NCBI RefSeq assembly: GCF_037126465.1
Contig: NC_088208.1
Coordinates: 39,966,685-40,030,684 of the forward strand
DNA from: Ornithodoros turicata
Taxonomy: Eukaryota; Arthropoda; Arachnida; Ixodida; Argasidae
Reading direction: 5' to 3'
Length of the DNA: 64,000 nucleotides
The notes under the pieces are model-generated. The model was given only the letters and a program-made list of their open reading frames with translations. It searched no databases and was not told the origin of the DNA. Shown piece after piece: positions 36,801-48,800 of this stretch. Every line of letters starts with the position of its first letter. Positions within the stretch are counted from its first letter, which is position 1. The position numbers and the translations under genes are program-made.

Positions 36801-37465
36801 ATCTCATCATCGTATCTCTATTTGTGTGTCTCTTAGAAAGCCACTACGTAACGGTAACATCTGTTGTATACGTTACGTCCTATATACAGTTGGCGATACA
36901 ACATTTGTTGTATACGTTACGTATTACACAGATCAAGTCCAGAAGAAGAAATGTCTCCGAGTCCTGCTGCAGGAGACATTGAAACGAGATAAACTGCGAA
37001 GAATGAAGCGCATGAAAAACAATTTTAATGAGTGAGTGTATATAGATTTGGTGTAGTTTCCCTTTCTTTTCTGAATAACGCGTCTTGGAGTTGCCAGTCC
37101 CGAGTGGATCGAGGCTAACATCTCCATTTTAGACAAATCAATTTAGAAATCAATCAATCAATAAATTTTAATGATTTCAGCCATCAGGATGCAGACTCTC
37201 CATGAAAGCTCGTCACTCATTAATTTTTTTTCGTGCGCTTCCTTCTTTGCAGTTTCTCTCAGTTTCAATGCGTCATGTGATGTCCATAATAATAATAATA
37301 ATAATAATATTAATAATAATTTGAAGAATAGCAAACCCTGCACCCTGTAGAAGGGTAGGAAACCGTAGTATAAAACTAGTGAGGCTTCAGGACTGAACAT
37401 CAGTGAAGTAAATGCGTGTCCCACGAGTCAGTTGAGGCTCCTATAGGCACGTCGTCGGAAGGTAG
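33900..37465. other. Mostly gene-less
   Basis: 34780-35010 holds a mosaic of repeat pieces: GGGTTCTTTAACGCGCACCG, then GGAGACCGACCACTGCGACG and AAAGCCACGAG, the 3' part of the second SINE family. 35690-35900 has a related copy at 43250-43420. A (AAT)n microsatellite lies at 37288. No gene seen. Confidence 0.4.
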
Positions 37466-37469
37466 ATGC

Positions 37470-37625
37470 CAGCGTGGTCGAATTGGTCAAGGCTCTCAAC
37501 CGGTGATCGCGAGATGAGTCATTCACATCCTGTAGCTGTCTGCCCTTTTCGATGACTGCCATACTTCAACTTCAGGACTGTTCTTCTCTTCGCCCTGTGT
37601 TCCTGTATGTTCCACGCGGAGGACG
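37470..37625 (+). mobile_element. tRNA-derived SINE, third type
   Basis: A box-like GTGGTCGAATTGGTCAAGGC and a weak B-box region (GGTGATCGCGAGATG) are followed by a body with TTTTCGATGACTGCCAT, shared with 17845-17965. Confidence 0.45.
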
Positions 37626-37984
37626 GCGTCCATGGCGAGGTTTGAATCTGGCTAGTGTGCGGGAATTGGGAGAAGGTCAAAGAATCCGGGACATATTGGA
37701 CGATCTCATATCGATGGGACGATTCCAGTTTCTCGGTGGTATATATAGCTGGGGCGGTTTAGTTGTGTACGGCATTGTGTTGCTCAGGCCCGACTTATAC
37801 CGAAACAAAGGGATAAAGGAGCTGTTCAGCCAACAGCAAACACGGACTATACGGGAAAGCGCTCGTAACAACGTAACTTTCAAACCAGACCTTCGCTCAG
37901 CACTCACAAAGCAACGGTCATAACGGTCCCCGAGACGGGTCCCACGAAAGAGTCAAGTACCACCATACACACAAGAGGAAGAGG

Positions 37985-38135
37985 GTCGGATGAGCCGGAA
38001 GACAGCGACTCCGGCCGGTGCGAAACCGGAAGTGACGCCCATAAGTTGGACGCTTTTTCATTGAGCTTGGCGGGGGCGATAATGGCGGCACTTCCGGTGT
38101 AAGCGCAGCCGACTTGACAATGGCGGCCCGCTTGA
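37985..38135. promoter_or_regulatory. Housekeeping-type promoter patch with ETS and YY1-like motifs
   Basis: Within about 150 bases there are several CCGGAAG/CTTCCGG motifs (near 37997, 38024 and 38091) and two ATGGCGGC motifs preceded by AA (38082 and 38120). This mix is common in TATA-less housekeeping promoters. The second ATGGCGGC opens a 27-codon frame on the plus strand (38120-38203, MAARLSLPGYLGVKRANVIY and onward). No transcript or downstream exon could be assigned. Confidence 0.35.
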
Positions 38136-38424
38136 GCCTTCCGGGATATCTGGGAGTGAAAAGGGCCAACGTAATATATCGCCCTGCGGGAGTCGCAACA
38201 TGAGTCATTGAACGTGCGACACCTCGTCAATTGACCATCGCTTATTCGGCCCAGGCAATTATATTTATAGAGGAGATAGCCTGGCGTCTTTTTGGGCGGA
38301 CTTTGAGCGAGCCGTCGAACCCGTAATCAAAACCAAATTTGTGGCAGCACCAAACTATATATCGTAACTATATAGTCGTGTACAACCTAAGAACTGCACG
38401 TTTAAGTCCCGTCCTACACTTGTT

Positions 38425-38735
38425 TCGATAGACCTCTCCCTGTCTGTGAACAAATGACGTCATAGTGTTTGACAGCGCCACCAATTTGGTAGAGTTGAAC
38501 TACGTACGCTCGAAGTTATAGGGCCGAACAAGGTCGCGCCCGAAAGCCACGGTCTTGAGGGGATTATGATGGTCCCTGAAAAGGACGCGACCTTCGGTCC
38601 TACTTTTCTTCCAATAGGAGGCGGCGAACAAGTGCCCATTCGTGGATCCCAGCTCTCCCCTTCCGAATTGTTTCGGTTTCAGTCTGTCTACCAACGTCAT
38701 GATGACGCTTCTCGGGTAGAGGTTTATTGGTTGGA
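38425..38735 (+). repeat. Dispersed repeat, forward copy
   Basis: Shares AATGACGTCATAGTG, GCGCCACCAATTTGGTAGAG, CGCGACCTTCGGTCCTACTT and TCAGTCTGTCTACCAACGTC with the inverted copy at 58960-59235. Probably a transposon piece. Confidence 0.75.
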
Positions 38736-39239
38736 GCAGCGAATGGACGCGGAAAGTGTAGGAGCCCCTTTTCGCGGCGCCTGGTGGCGCTGCAGTATAT
38801 ATCGAGCCTCTAGCGGGCTAATTGTGTTATAGTTTACAGAATATAATGTCATGCCGTTCGTAGGTTGAACACGGGTATAATCCGCCAAATCGCAATGCAT
38901 TCTGGCGTTCGGCTCTGCTCACATCCTATACGTCACAGTGTGATGTATGCACTCATGAGTCATGACCCGCGACACGAAGTGTACCAAGGAAAGAAACTGC
39001 GTGTGTGGGGGATCAAAAGCCTGTTACGCACAAATTTCTTGAGTAAAAACGTTGCCTTCTAACTCGCAAAAATTGAACGTGTGCGGAGTCGTTCTCTCAG
39101 ATTTTTTCTTTTTTCTTTTTTTACTGTACGTGTACTATATGTTTCGGGAAACATGTCATGACTATGGAAGCTCGCTAAAGATGTAGAATCGCCATACTTT
39201 ATGTTCGAGCAGAGGAGACAGCTTTGTTCCTGCTTCAGA

Positions 39240-39530
39240 GTGTTTACATGATTGTTTGATGCGGCAGGAGGGAAGGTCACTGAGGGATACAGTTCCCACG
39301 ACCAGTGCCACAAGCAAGGACTCCCTTAGAAGCCTCTTTTGTTCATTAACCCTTATGGCCGTCACAGTAACACCCCACAAGGGGCAACAACCCTTGCACA
39401 GCTCCATGTGTTTCACAATTTCCGAACAGTTGTCATTATGGTTTACTTTTACTGATTGTTCTTTTAACCGCGGTCTTTCAAACAACGTTTTGTCTGGCCA
39501 GTATGTAACAAAAACCGCAAGCAAGAGGAA
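39240..39530 (-). mobile_element. Penelope-like element remnant (GIY-YIG region), frameshifted
   Basis: The minus strand reads CGFCYI, a 2-base insertion, then the equivalent of GQTKRCL, as in the better copy at 39950. Several stops follow. The RRLLRE-like segment is also recognisable near 39320. Confidence 0.6.
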
Positions 39531-39894
39531 ACAACACAGACATCCAAAGCCCATTTTACCGCCACAAGTTGTCATTCAAAAACAGTCAAATCAGGCGTTG
39601 TCACAGGCCTCCTTTCAAATGCCCCGAAAGGGGTTCCGGAAAAAATGACAATGTTCGGGTTGTGCGTTGCACTGAAAACAACGTTGTGTCGCCCTTAAAT
39701 TAACATTCGGCACATTCCCTCCCTAGCCCTTCATTGATTTATTTTGGGCAGTGCTTATTTGGAGGGCGTGGATTTTCCAGCGATTTATTTTAGAAGGTGG
39801 ATTTTCATGAGTGTATCATTAAGCGTGGATTTTTTAATGTTTTATTTTTAATGCTTTATTTCGGCGTACACCCGTTCCTGGGGTTCTTGCAGGC

Positions 39895-40360
39895 AACTTC
39901 ACCACAGGAACAAATTCGTCCCCTGTTCTTCAAACGTCGTTTATCAGATCCCCCTATCTTGTGGTTTCTGTTATATTGGCCAGACAAAACGTTGCTTAAA
40001 TGATCGTTTGCGAGAGCATTTGAGAGAGCAAGAATGTTCAGATTCTGAAGTGGACCCTCACAGAAGGCTTTTGAGAGAGACCGTTTGTATAATCTCTTGT
40101 GGGAACTGTGTCAGCAACCCATCCGTAATCTTCGGTCCGGCCTTGAGCAGACTGCTCCTCAACTCTGTGTTTTTCCACACATGACATTTTCCATACACGG
40201 ACATTTCCGTATATGTACTTTTTTTTAATTCCAATTTTCCTTCAATTTGCTTCGTACCAGTTCTCCTGGCCTGTGACGTGTTGTCTGTACCATTGCCTCA
40301 CACCTGAAGAAGTGCAGCCTAGTGCACGAAAGTCTACTTTTTTGATTTGTAAATAGATGC
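39895..40360 (+). mobile_element. Penelope-like element remnant (GIY-YIG endonuclease)
   Basis: A frame reads CGFCYIGQTKRCLNDRLREH (from about 39959) and then HRRLLRETVCIISCGNC. This is the GIY-YIG signature of Penelope-like retroelements, which cut DNA to prime reverse transcription. Downstream, CACACCTGAAGAAGTGCAGC followed by GTGCACGAAAGTC resembles the 3' region of such elements. The reverse-transcriptase part is missing. Confidence 0.72.
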
Positions 40361-40915
40361 TGTCAACAGTTTTATTTTATTTTTTTATATATATTCTGAA
40401 TCGCTTTCGTCGACAACTTGGCATTGATCTTAAAAGTAACTCACATATAACTGGTTCGCAACCAAAATATTTTCCATGCACCGCTAACTTTTATTCTTAA
40501 CAATTTTGTTAATGTGTTTGTGTTGATACTTTCACACGCACCTTTATTGAGGCTTTTAATGAAGTTACATCAACGAACTCCCTACCTCGGCAACAACACG
40601 TACCTCATACGCAACATGTACGACATAGCATTATTCTCCTATTGCATATTTCGAAAGTCCCGATGAGCAAATAGCCTTTGGCGAGGCCTTCGGTTCCAAA
40701 GCAAGAAAGCGGACGCCAGAAGACAAACGCTTGCGAGACCAGAGCTGCCAGAGCCGCGTGAGAAAACTGACAAGGTCATTTCGGCCATATAACTGGAGGT
40801 AGTCGACATGTAATCCTTTCCTTGGCGAGGGTTGACGGGATTATTGGGCGGGGAGCGCGGGACAAAAAGGGCCAACTGCAGTCGGCGACGCACAACCCTG
40901 TTTTTTCTTCCAAAC

Positions 40916-41009
40916 ATGGACTGCTGGCCAAGATATCCAAAGAGTGCGGCATCGCTAAACGAGGAAGTGGAACGACTTCTCATGCGAGACAGCACGCCGT
41001 CCGTCAAAG
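40916..41009 (+). CDS. Possible first coding exon, perhaps of nanos
   Basis: An ATG in strong context (AAACATGG) opens 31 codons, MDCWPRYPKSAASLNEEVER and onward, ending at a consensus-like donor AAAG|GTAAAG with one base left over. That phase is exactly what the zinc-finger exon at 44497 needs. Joining the two gives 432 nt, a 143-residue protein, close to the short vertebrate Nanos proteins. Seen: ATG context, donor, phase. Inferred: that it belongs to nanos. One phase match in three is expected by chance, other exons could lie between, and I recognise no motif in the peptide. The 3.5-kb gap to 44497 contains a nested transposon. Confidence 0.4.
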
Positions 41010-41237
41010 GTAAAGTCTTTTTTTCTTTTCATGCAAAGAGAAAATGGATATGTTCGCTTTAGTAGCCAAAAGTACAGAAATTGCGAACGCATAAGGAAAA
41101 GTACCACTTTACTTGCACGATTTATTAGATTAGATTACAAGTAGAAAGAAAAAATGGAAAGGTAGGTCGTACTGGCGCGACCAGCTGTTCCATGACGCTT
41201 GATTACTCGGTTGATTCAGGCTTCTGTCCCATACCAA

Positions 41238-41942
41238 CCCAAGCAGCACAATGTACTGAAAGTCGAGTGCAATAGGGGTGGGCGGTATGTGTCTTAGGGT
41301 GCATTTATGCTGCAGCATCGCTGCTGGCACATGGCACATCGCTGTTTGGCGATGACGAAACAAACACATGTATCTCTGTGGGCGCGTTCATGCTGCAGCA
41401 TCGCTGCTTGCCAAAGATGCACGCCATGATCATCGCCACAACAATGCTGCCAAACATGTTTGAACATGCCCGGGGACTACCTGACTTCTGGCGATGACAG
41501 GTCAAACACAGAGCTTTCTGTTGGTGCATTTACCCTGCAGCCTGGCTGCTCGCTTATCCTCGCCGCTGCTTGCCGCTCTGCTCGCTGCACCTAGGAATGT
41601 AAACATGTTTGTCTTCCTGGTATCATTGATGACTGGCGTCTTGAAATCCGACCTGCGATTGGTTGTGATGAAGTCGGTTTCCTCCTTCCCACTTTTCCTC
41701 GTTTCCATCCTTCCACAGTGAACGCTGCTAGGCGACTGATATAGCGAAAGCGAGCAGCATCTTGAGCAATCTGCAGGGTAAACGCACCCTAGCGGTTATG
41801 CGAGCAGCGATGTGCTTGAAGCTGCAGCGAGCAGCGATGCTGCAGCATAAATGTACCCTTAGTTTCATGAGTCTGTTCAAGGCCTTCCACCTACCCGTCC
41901 ACCCCTATTGCACTCGACTTTCAGTGCATTGTGCTGCTTGGG
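41238..41942. mobile_element. Nested inverted-repeat DNA transposons
   Basis: The outer 44-bp inverted ends start CCCAAGCAGCACAATGTACT (41238-41281) and mirror at 41899-41942. Inside, a second element begins GGGTGCATTTATGCTGCAGC (41297) and its complement ends at about 41858, flanked on each side by TTA. A 3-bp TTA duplication with GGGTGC-type ends is typical of PIF/Harbinger MITEs. Further partial inverted repeats (TGCATTTACCCTGCAG / CTGCAGGGTAAACGCA) lie deeper inside. No transposase. Confidence 0.8.
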
Positions 41943-44496
41943 AACTCGCAGTTGCAAACTTCGTTTGCGGGACCCCTCGTCGATCGGCGTCCGTGTATTC
42001 GCACGAGCGATATTCGCCAGAATATTCTAGCTGAAGATGTTCAAAACGGATAAAATACCCCAGTGCGAAGGTAAAACAATGGGACGAGACAAACACAGAC
42101 AAAGGGACGACGCACAGCACTGCGCATGTTCAAAACGTCATAGATTTCTGCTGCCATTTGAGAGCGAGCGCTCAATGTCAGGTCTCTTCGTGCTCTTCTA
42201 CCCCTGAGGAACATCCCGCAACTCAGGCACAAGATATTTCGTAGCAGACAACAGGGCCGATGGTGTCGTCTGCTATCTGCACAGTAATGCCACTTTCGAT
42301 ATTCCGGCGCCGTGCGAGTACTCAACATAAAACGCGGCAGAACTTCCACCCCGTGAGCAGGTCTTTTTTTTTTTTTTCTTTCTTCCACTGGAATATTCCG
42401 TCAGGATGTCGCTCGTGTAACTGCTTCTTGTTTCGGTTTCTCGTTTTTGTGCGTTACTACGCCCTTCAATTTTCTTTTTTACTTGAGTTTGAGTTGAGTT
42501 TGATTATAGAAACCTCTTTTTTACTTATACATTATGCAGGCCAATGCTTCGGCTCAAGTAGGAGAGATGATGGTGATGTAGTAAAGAAAGCAAAAAGGGG
42601 GATGTGAGACGGGGACAAAGTCGAACGGACTTTAGATTAAATAACATAGACGAGCATGTCAAAAACACTGTACAATAGCAACCAGCAAGCCAACTGTACA
42701 ATAGCAACAACACGCAAATTAGCAATACTGATGATACCAAGTTTATCAGCGTTCTATAGCCCGTGACTGCTATACGTTGGAAGTACGACTGTACATTGAC
42801 TAGCTACGTTGTGCCTTGTGATTATGCCCGACAACCGTGACGCTATGCTGTGACTCACACTCTATCCTGCCTGTGGCTCTTCGTCTGCTTTCATCGAGGC
42901 AACTGTATCTCTACCGCCGTTCCTTTTTGTTTCGCTACGTAGGTGTACTGTAGGGTAGCCAGTCCCACTTAGTCGCGACCACGTCAAGACCACGTGGTCG
43001 CAATTCACCTTTCCATTTTTTTTTCTTCTTCAGTCCCTCATCATCATCAAGATCCAATTAATTTGCAGAGTTATGCTGGATTCAAAGACACTACGAATTC
43101 AAGTCTTCTCTGTTGTATACGCGGAGAAAACAACTGTATTTATATATTGGTTCTCATGAAAAATGGGGTTAACAGTATCGTTCTCGCTGACTGTGCCGCG
43201 TTCTGCGTATGCAGACGGTCTTTTACTGTCTGGTATAGACTTAATGGCAGTTTCATTGGGAGGGCCTCGATATTCCCGATTTCGAAACAAAGAAAATGCT
43301 CGATTGCTTCGTAAGTTGAGAAGCCGTTGTTTAAAAATTCCATATCACTAAATATAACCTCTCAGCTTCACGAGTTTTCCATGTCTGTCGAAGTCGTTTA
43401 CGCGAATGAAAGCCACATTTTTTGCGGCCATTAGGCTTAGCAGGGGGGACACGCCGGAACAGCATGTTGGTTAGTTTATTAGTTATTATCAGGTTAGTCC
43501 AAGTTCGGTGTTTGCATTTGTTGTCCAGGTTAGCTGAAGTTCGCTGTTAGCTTTTTCCCACGCGTGACTGTGCTTTTATTGATTATTTTCAATCGGGGGG
43601 GGGGGGGGTGGGACGACGAAATATTGATTTCCAACAGCTCATTACTTCAGCGAATGTTAGAACGTCTTCGACTGGTTAAAATTAACCTATGAAAAGTTCA
43701 CCTGGAACGAAAACAACTGCAAATACTCACGTGGCCTATTTATCTCAGGGTTCTACCAAGACATGGAGTTCAAGAGGAACCACGAAGAACTTGAAAGGGC
43801 AAGTGGTCGTCCAATAAAGGGCAGACAAATGTCGCCCACATCCGAAGGTATATATAAACACTTCGATGGTCACACAATGTAAATGTAGACATCGGTCAAC
43901 CACGTTTCCTCATCAAAAACCGTGCTCAGGTTGCACATTATAATGGTTTCTGACACAGAGGGGGGGTGGGGTGGGGGGGTTCAACCCCTGAAAATGGTAC
44001 CTTTGGTAGTGCATGTGGGAGAGGGAAACGAGGGGAATCCTCCTGCGCCATGTAAAGTCCCCCTAGAACCCACATAGTTTCCGCCCTAGGACTTTTTACA
44101 GCCTTAGATCATGACGTGCACTGGTACCGTTCACATAAAAGATGATGCAAAGATGACAGCTTTTACCCAGTGCTATATATTGAGAAATATCGAGAAGCAA
44201 TGAACTGGAATTTTAGAGACTGTTCTGTTCCTGCAAAGCTCAAATTCTGCGATTTTATAAGTTTCTATTACCCACACATTTCTAAATTTCGGCAGCCCGA
44301 AGAAAGTTCAACAGTCCCGAAAAGTTTGAGATAGACCAATATTATTATGACTAGATTTGCACAGCTTAATCCTTTTCTCCTACTACAATTTTTTTGTCAA
44401 AAGCACAATTTACCTTGCTCTCTTCTTCATTTTCCCTCAATTAACCTCACATTAATTTAAGTCACTTTTTTCCACCTCGATACCTCTGAAATCCAG
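41943..44496. other. Gene-less stretch, possible nanos intron
   Basis: 43250-43420 resembles 35690-35900 (CTCGATTGCTTCG, TTTAAAAA, CTTCACGAGTTTTCCATGTC). G-runs at 43597 and 43960; T-runs. No exon recognised. Confidence 0.4.
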
Positions 44497-44834
44497 GAAG
44501 GATCCCCTCGACCTCTGGAAGCCAAGTGGGTGGGTCCGAGCAGTTTCACCGCAAGCGTGGGAACCCTCTGTCCATGAGACCGATTTCCAAAGTGGAATGC
44601 TCCTTTTGTAAAAAAAACGGCGAGACAAGAAGCTTCTACAGCACCCACGTGGTCAGGGACAGGTTCACTGGGAACGTCATCTGTCCCATCCTGAGGAAGC
44701 ACGTGTGCGAGGTCTGCGGGGCAACAGGAGACAACAGCCACACCAGGAGCTACTGTCCTCAAGGCTCAGCTCCAAACATGGCAGCACTCAAAATGACGCC
44801 TCGCAACAGCACGAGTCAAAGGAACGCCGTCTAG
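44497..44834 (+). CDS. nanos: Nanos zinc-finger exon (terminal coding exon)
   Basis: Encodes the Nanos-type RNA-binding zinc finger. Nanos acts with Pumilio to recruit deadenylases and repress mRNAs in germ cells. The domain spans 44598-44756 and holds two CCHC knuckles, starting CSFCKKNGE and ending with CPILRKHVC, CGATGDNSHT and a final YCP. Spacing is C-X2-C-X12-H-X11-C, then C-X7-C-X2-C-X7-H-X4-C. The H-to-C gap in knuckle one is 11 residues, while the family copies I remember have 10. An in-frame TGA at 44487-44489 lies just upstream, and a pyrimidine-rich stretch ending in CAG at 44494-44496 is the likely splice acceptor, leaving a 2-base partial codon at the exon start. TAG stop at 44832-44834; an AATAAA signal follows at 44841-44846. 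Family assignment is firm; the upstream exon is less sure. Confidence 0.9.
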
Positions 44835-44840
44835 AACTAC

Positions 44841-44846
44841 AATAAA
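44841..44846 (+). terminator. Poly(A) signal of nanos
   Basis: AATAAA begins 7 bases after the stop codon, which would make a very short 3' untranslated region unless a later signal is used. Confidence 0.5.
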
Positions 44847-44849
44847 CAC

Positions 44850-45800
44850 TGCGATACTTGGTAAAATATACGGATAAATAATGTTAGAAACGCGTTAATA
44901 TAACACTGTAATAAAATATTTCTATTGTTATTCCTTCGGGAGAGACTTCATGACTTCGTCTATACGTAACGCTCGTACAGAAACAAAATGGATAAAAAAG
45001 AACATGTGCTACGTGTTGAAAGATGTGGCACTTTAAAGGGATAGTCTTGAGAGATTTCAGTTCCATTGGTTTAAGTTTCGTGGACGTCCAAGATTACGTT
45101 GAGAAGAACGGCGTAGCTTTAAAAGTTAAACGAGAAAAATGAACCGCATCTCATTTAGCTCGCTTCGCTCTATAGGGCTAGAAAATAGCGCTCGAAACCT
45201 AGCGCTGTTTTTCCGTTTGCCGTTCTCACATACAACCGAGCACATAGCGCTATCCTGCTGGGGCCACGGGATATCTCTTTGCGACGTGATGCACCGGTGC
45301 TACCGTGATTGTTTACTGTCGGCGTAGGGTATCCGCAGCATCAAGGGGGATGACACTTTCGATGCTGTGATCGCGATACCAGACTTAGTAACCAAACACC
45401 CATGCATTGGCAGTTGAAACTCGTGGCCATTTTCACGTCGTCGTCATCGCCTTCCCGCCTTGCTGCTTCGAGTGATCGGAAGCAAAAAAGAAACCCAGCT
45501 TCCGCGACGTCACGGCTGAAAGAAGCTCACGATTGGTTAACGCAGACTCACCGCTCAATATAGCGCTAGAAAAGTTGATCGGGGCTCTACTTCGGCAAGA
45601 GCGGTTTTACAGCGGTTCGTAGCAATGCGAGGAGGAAAATATAGCGCAATTTTCTAGTGCTATGTAGCAAAGCGCTATATGTGGGAACTGGCCTAGGTTT
45701 GTGCTTTAAAGTGCACGCGTGTCTCACATTGTATTCTCGCAAAATATTGTCTCTCTATCTGAGGCGAAAGTAACACAAAAATTACATACCGTTTTGACAG
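44850..45800. other. Gene-less stretch before the satellite
   Basis: Several TAGCGCT / AGCGCTA motifs (45170-45260 and 45560-45680) suggest an old inverted-repeat element: GGGCTAGAAAATAGCGCT on the left, GCGCAATTTTCTAGTGCTAT on the right. Not delimited. Confidence 0.35.
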
Positions 45801-48800
45801 GCGTGAAGTCGTGGGGGGTACCGGGTGAGATTGGTTGATGTTCAGGACGTTCAAGGCTAGTAAGACCTCATCATCGCGGAAAATCCGATCGTCTGTGGCA
45901 CTTTGCCGAGAGTAGAGTCCAAATCGAGGCATTGTGTCTTTCATGAAGAAGCGCCATGGAAGTACTCGAGGTCGGGCGTTGAGAGCACGTGGAAGTACAC
46001 CCAACGACGGGTCGTGGGAGATACCGGGTGAGATTGGTTGAGGTTCAGGACGTTCAAGACTAGTCGAGAGTCTCAAGACCTCATAATCGCGGAAAATCCG
46101 ATAGTCTGGGGCACTTTGCCGAGAGTAGAGTCCAAATCGAGGCATTGTGTCTTTCATGGAGAAGCGCCATGGAAGTACTCGAGGTCGGGCGTTGAGAGCA
46201 CGTGGAAGTACACCCAACGACGGGTCGTGGGAGATACCGGGTGAGATTGGTTGAGGTTCAGGACGTTCAAGACTAGTCGAGAGTCTCAAGACCCCATAAT
46301 CGCGGAAAATCCGATAGTCTGTGGCACTTTGCCGAGAGTAGAGTCCCAATCGTGGCATTGAGTCTTTCATGGAGAAGCGCCATGGAAGTACTCGAGGTCG
46401 GGCGTTGAGAGCACGTGGAAGTACACCCAACGACGGGTCGTGGGAGATACCGGGTGAGATTGGTTGAGGTTCAGGACGTTCAAGACTAGTCGAGAGTCTC
46501 AAGACCTCATAATCGCGGAAAATCCGATAGTCTGTGGCACTTTGCCGAGAGTAGAGTCCAAATCGAGGCATTGTGTCTTTCATGGAGAAGCGCCATGGAA
46601 GTACTCGAGGTCGGGCGTTGAGAGCACGTGGAAGTACACCCAACGGCGGGTCGTGGGAGATACCAGGTGAGATTGGTTGAGGTTCAGGACGTTCAAGACT
46701 AGTCGAGAGTCTCAAGACCTCATAATCGCGGAAAATCCGATAGTCTGCGGCACTTTGCCGAGAGTAGTGTCCAAATCGAGGCATTGTGTCTTTCATGGAG
46801 AAGCGCCATGGAAGTACTCGAGGTCGGGCGTTGAGAGCACGTGGAAGTACACCCAACGGCGGGTCGTGGGAGATACCAGGTGAGATTGGTTGAGGTTCAG
46901 GACGTTCAAGACTAGTCGAGAGTCTCAAGACCTCATAATCGCGGAAAATCCGATAGTCTGCGGCACTTTGCCGAGAGTAGTGTCCAAATCGAGGCATTGT
47001 GTCTTTCATGGAGAAGCGCCATGGAAGTACTCGAGGTCGGGCGTTGAGAGCACGTGGAAGTACACCCAACGACGGGTCGTGGGAGATACCGGGTGAGATT
47101 GGTTGAGGTTCAGGACGTTCAAGACTAGTCGAGAGTCTCAAGACCTCATAATCGCGGAAAATCCGATAGTCTGTGGCACTTTGCCGAGAGTAGAGTCCAA
47201 ATCGAGGCATTGTGTCTTTCATGGAGAAGCGCCATGGAAGTACTCGAGGTCGGGCGTTGAGAGCACGTGGAAGTACACCCAACGACGGGTCGTGGGAGAT
47301 ACCGGGTGAGATTGGTTGAGGTTCAGGACGTTCAAGACTAGTCGAGAGTCTCAAGACCTCATAATCGCGGAAAATCCGATAGTCTGTGGCACTTTGCCGA
47401 GAGTAGAGTCCAAATCGAGGCATTGTGTCTTTCATGGAGAAGCGCCATGGAAGTACTCGAGGTCGGGCGTTGAGAGCACGTGGAAGTACACCCAACGACG
47501 GGTCGTGGGAGATACCGGGTGAGATTGGTTGAGGTTCAGGACGTTCAAGACTAGTCGAGAGTCTCAAGACCTCATAATCGCGGAAAATCCGATAGTCTGC
47601 GGCACTTTGCCGAGAGTAGAGTCCAAATCGAGGCATTGTGTCTTTCATGGAGAAGCGCCATGGAAGTACTCGAGGTCGGGCGTTGAGAGCACGTGGAAGT
47701 ACACCCAACGACGGGTCGTGGGAGATACCGGGTGAGATTGGTTGAGGTTCAGGACGTTCAAGACTAGTCGAGAGTCTCAAGACCTCATAATCGCGGAAAA
47801 TCCGATAGTCTGTGGCACTTTGCCGAGAGTAGAGTCCAAATCGAGGCATTGTGTCTTTCATGGAGAAGCGCCATGGAAGTACTCGAGGTGGGGCGTTGAG
47901 AGCACGTGGAAGTACACCCAACGACGGGTCGTGGGAGATACCGGGTGAGATTGGTTGAGGTTCAGGACGTTCAAGACTAGTCGAGAGTCTCAAGACCTCA
48001 TAATCGCGGAAAATCCGATAGTCTGTGGCACTTTGCCGAGAGTAGAGTCCAAATCGAGGCATTGTGTCTTTCATGGAGAAGCGCCATGGAAGTACTCGAG
48101 GTCGGGCGTTGAGAGCACGTGGAAGTACACCCAACGACGGGTCGTGGGAGATACCGGGTGAGATTGGTTGAGGTTCAGGACGTTCAAGACTAGTCGAGAG
48201 TCTCAAGACCTCATAATCGCGGAAAATCCGATAGTCTGTGGCACTTTGCCGAGAGTAGAGTCCAAATCGAGGCATTGTGTCTTTCATGGAGAAGCGCCAT
48301 GGAAGTACTCGAGGTCGGGCGTTGAGAGCACGTGGAAGTACACCCAACGACGGGTCGTGGGAGATACCGGGTGAGATTGGTTGAGGTTCAGGACGTTCAA
48401 GACTAGTCGAGAGTCTCAAGACCTCATAATCGCGGAAAATCCGATAGTCTGTGGCACTTTGCCGAGAGTAGAGTCCAAATCGAGGCATTGTGTCTTTCAT
48501 GGAGAAGCGCCATGGAAGTACTCGAGGTCGGGCGTTGAGAGCACGTGGAAGTACACCCAACGACGGGTCGTGGGAGATACCGGGTGAGATTGGTTGAGGT
48601 TCAGGACGTTCAAGACTAGTCGAGAGTCTCAAGACCTCATAATCGCGGAAAATCCGATAGTCTGTGGCACTTTGCCGAGAGTAGAGTCCAAATCGAGGCA
48701 TTGTGTCTTTCATGGAGAAGCGCCATGGAAGTACTCGAGGTCGGGCGTTGAGAGCACGTGGAAGTACACCCAACGACGGGTCGTGGGAGATACCGGGTGA

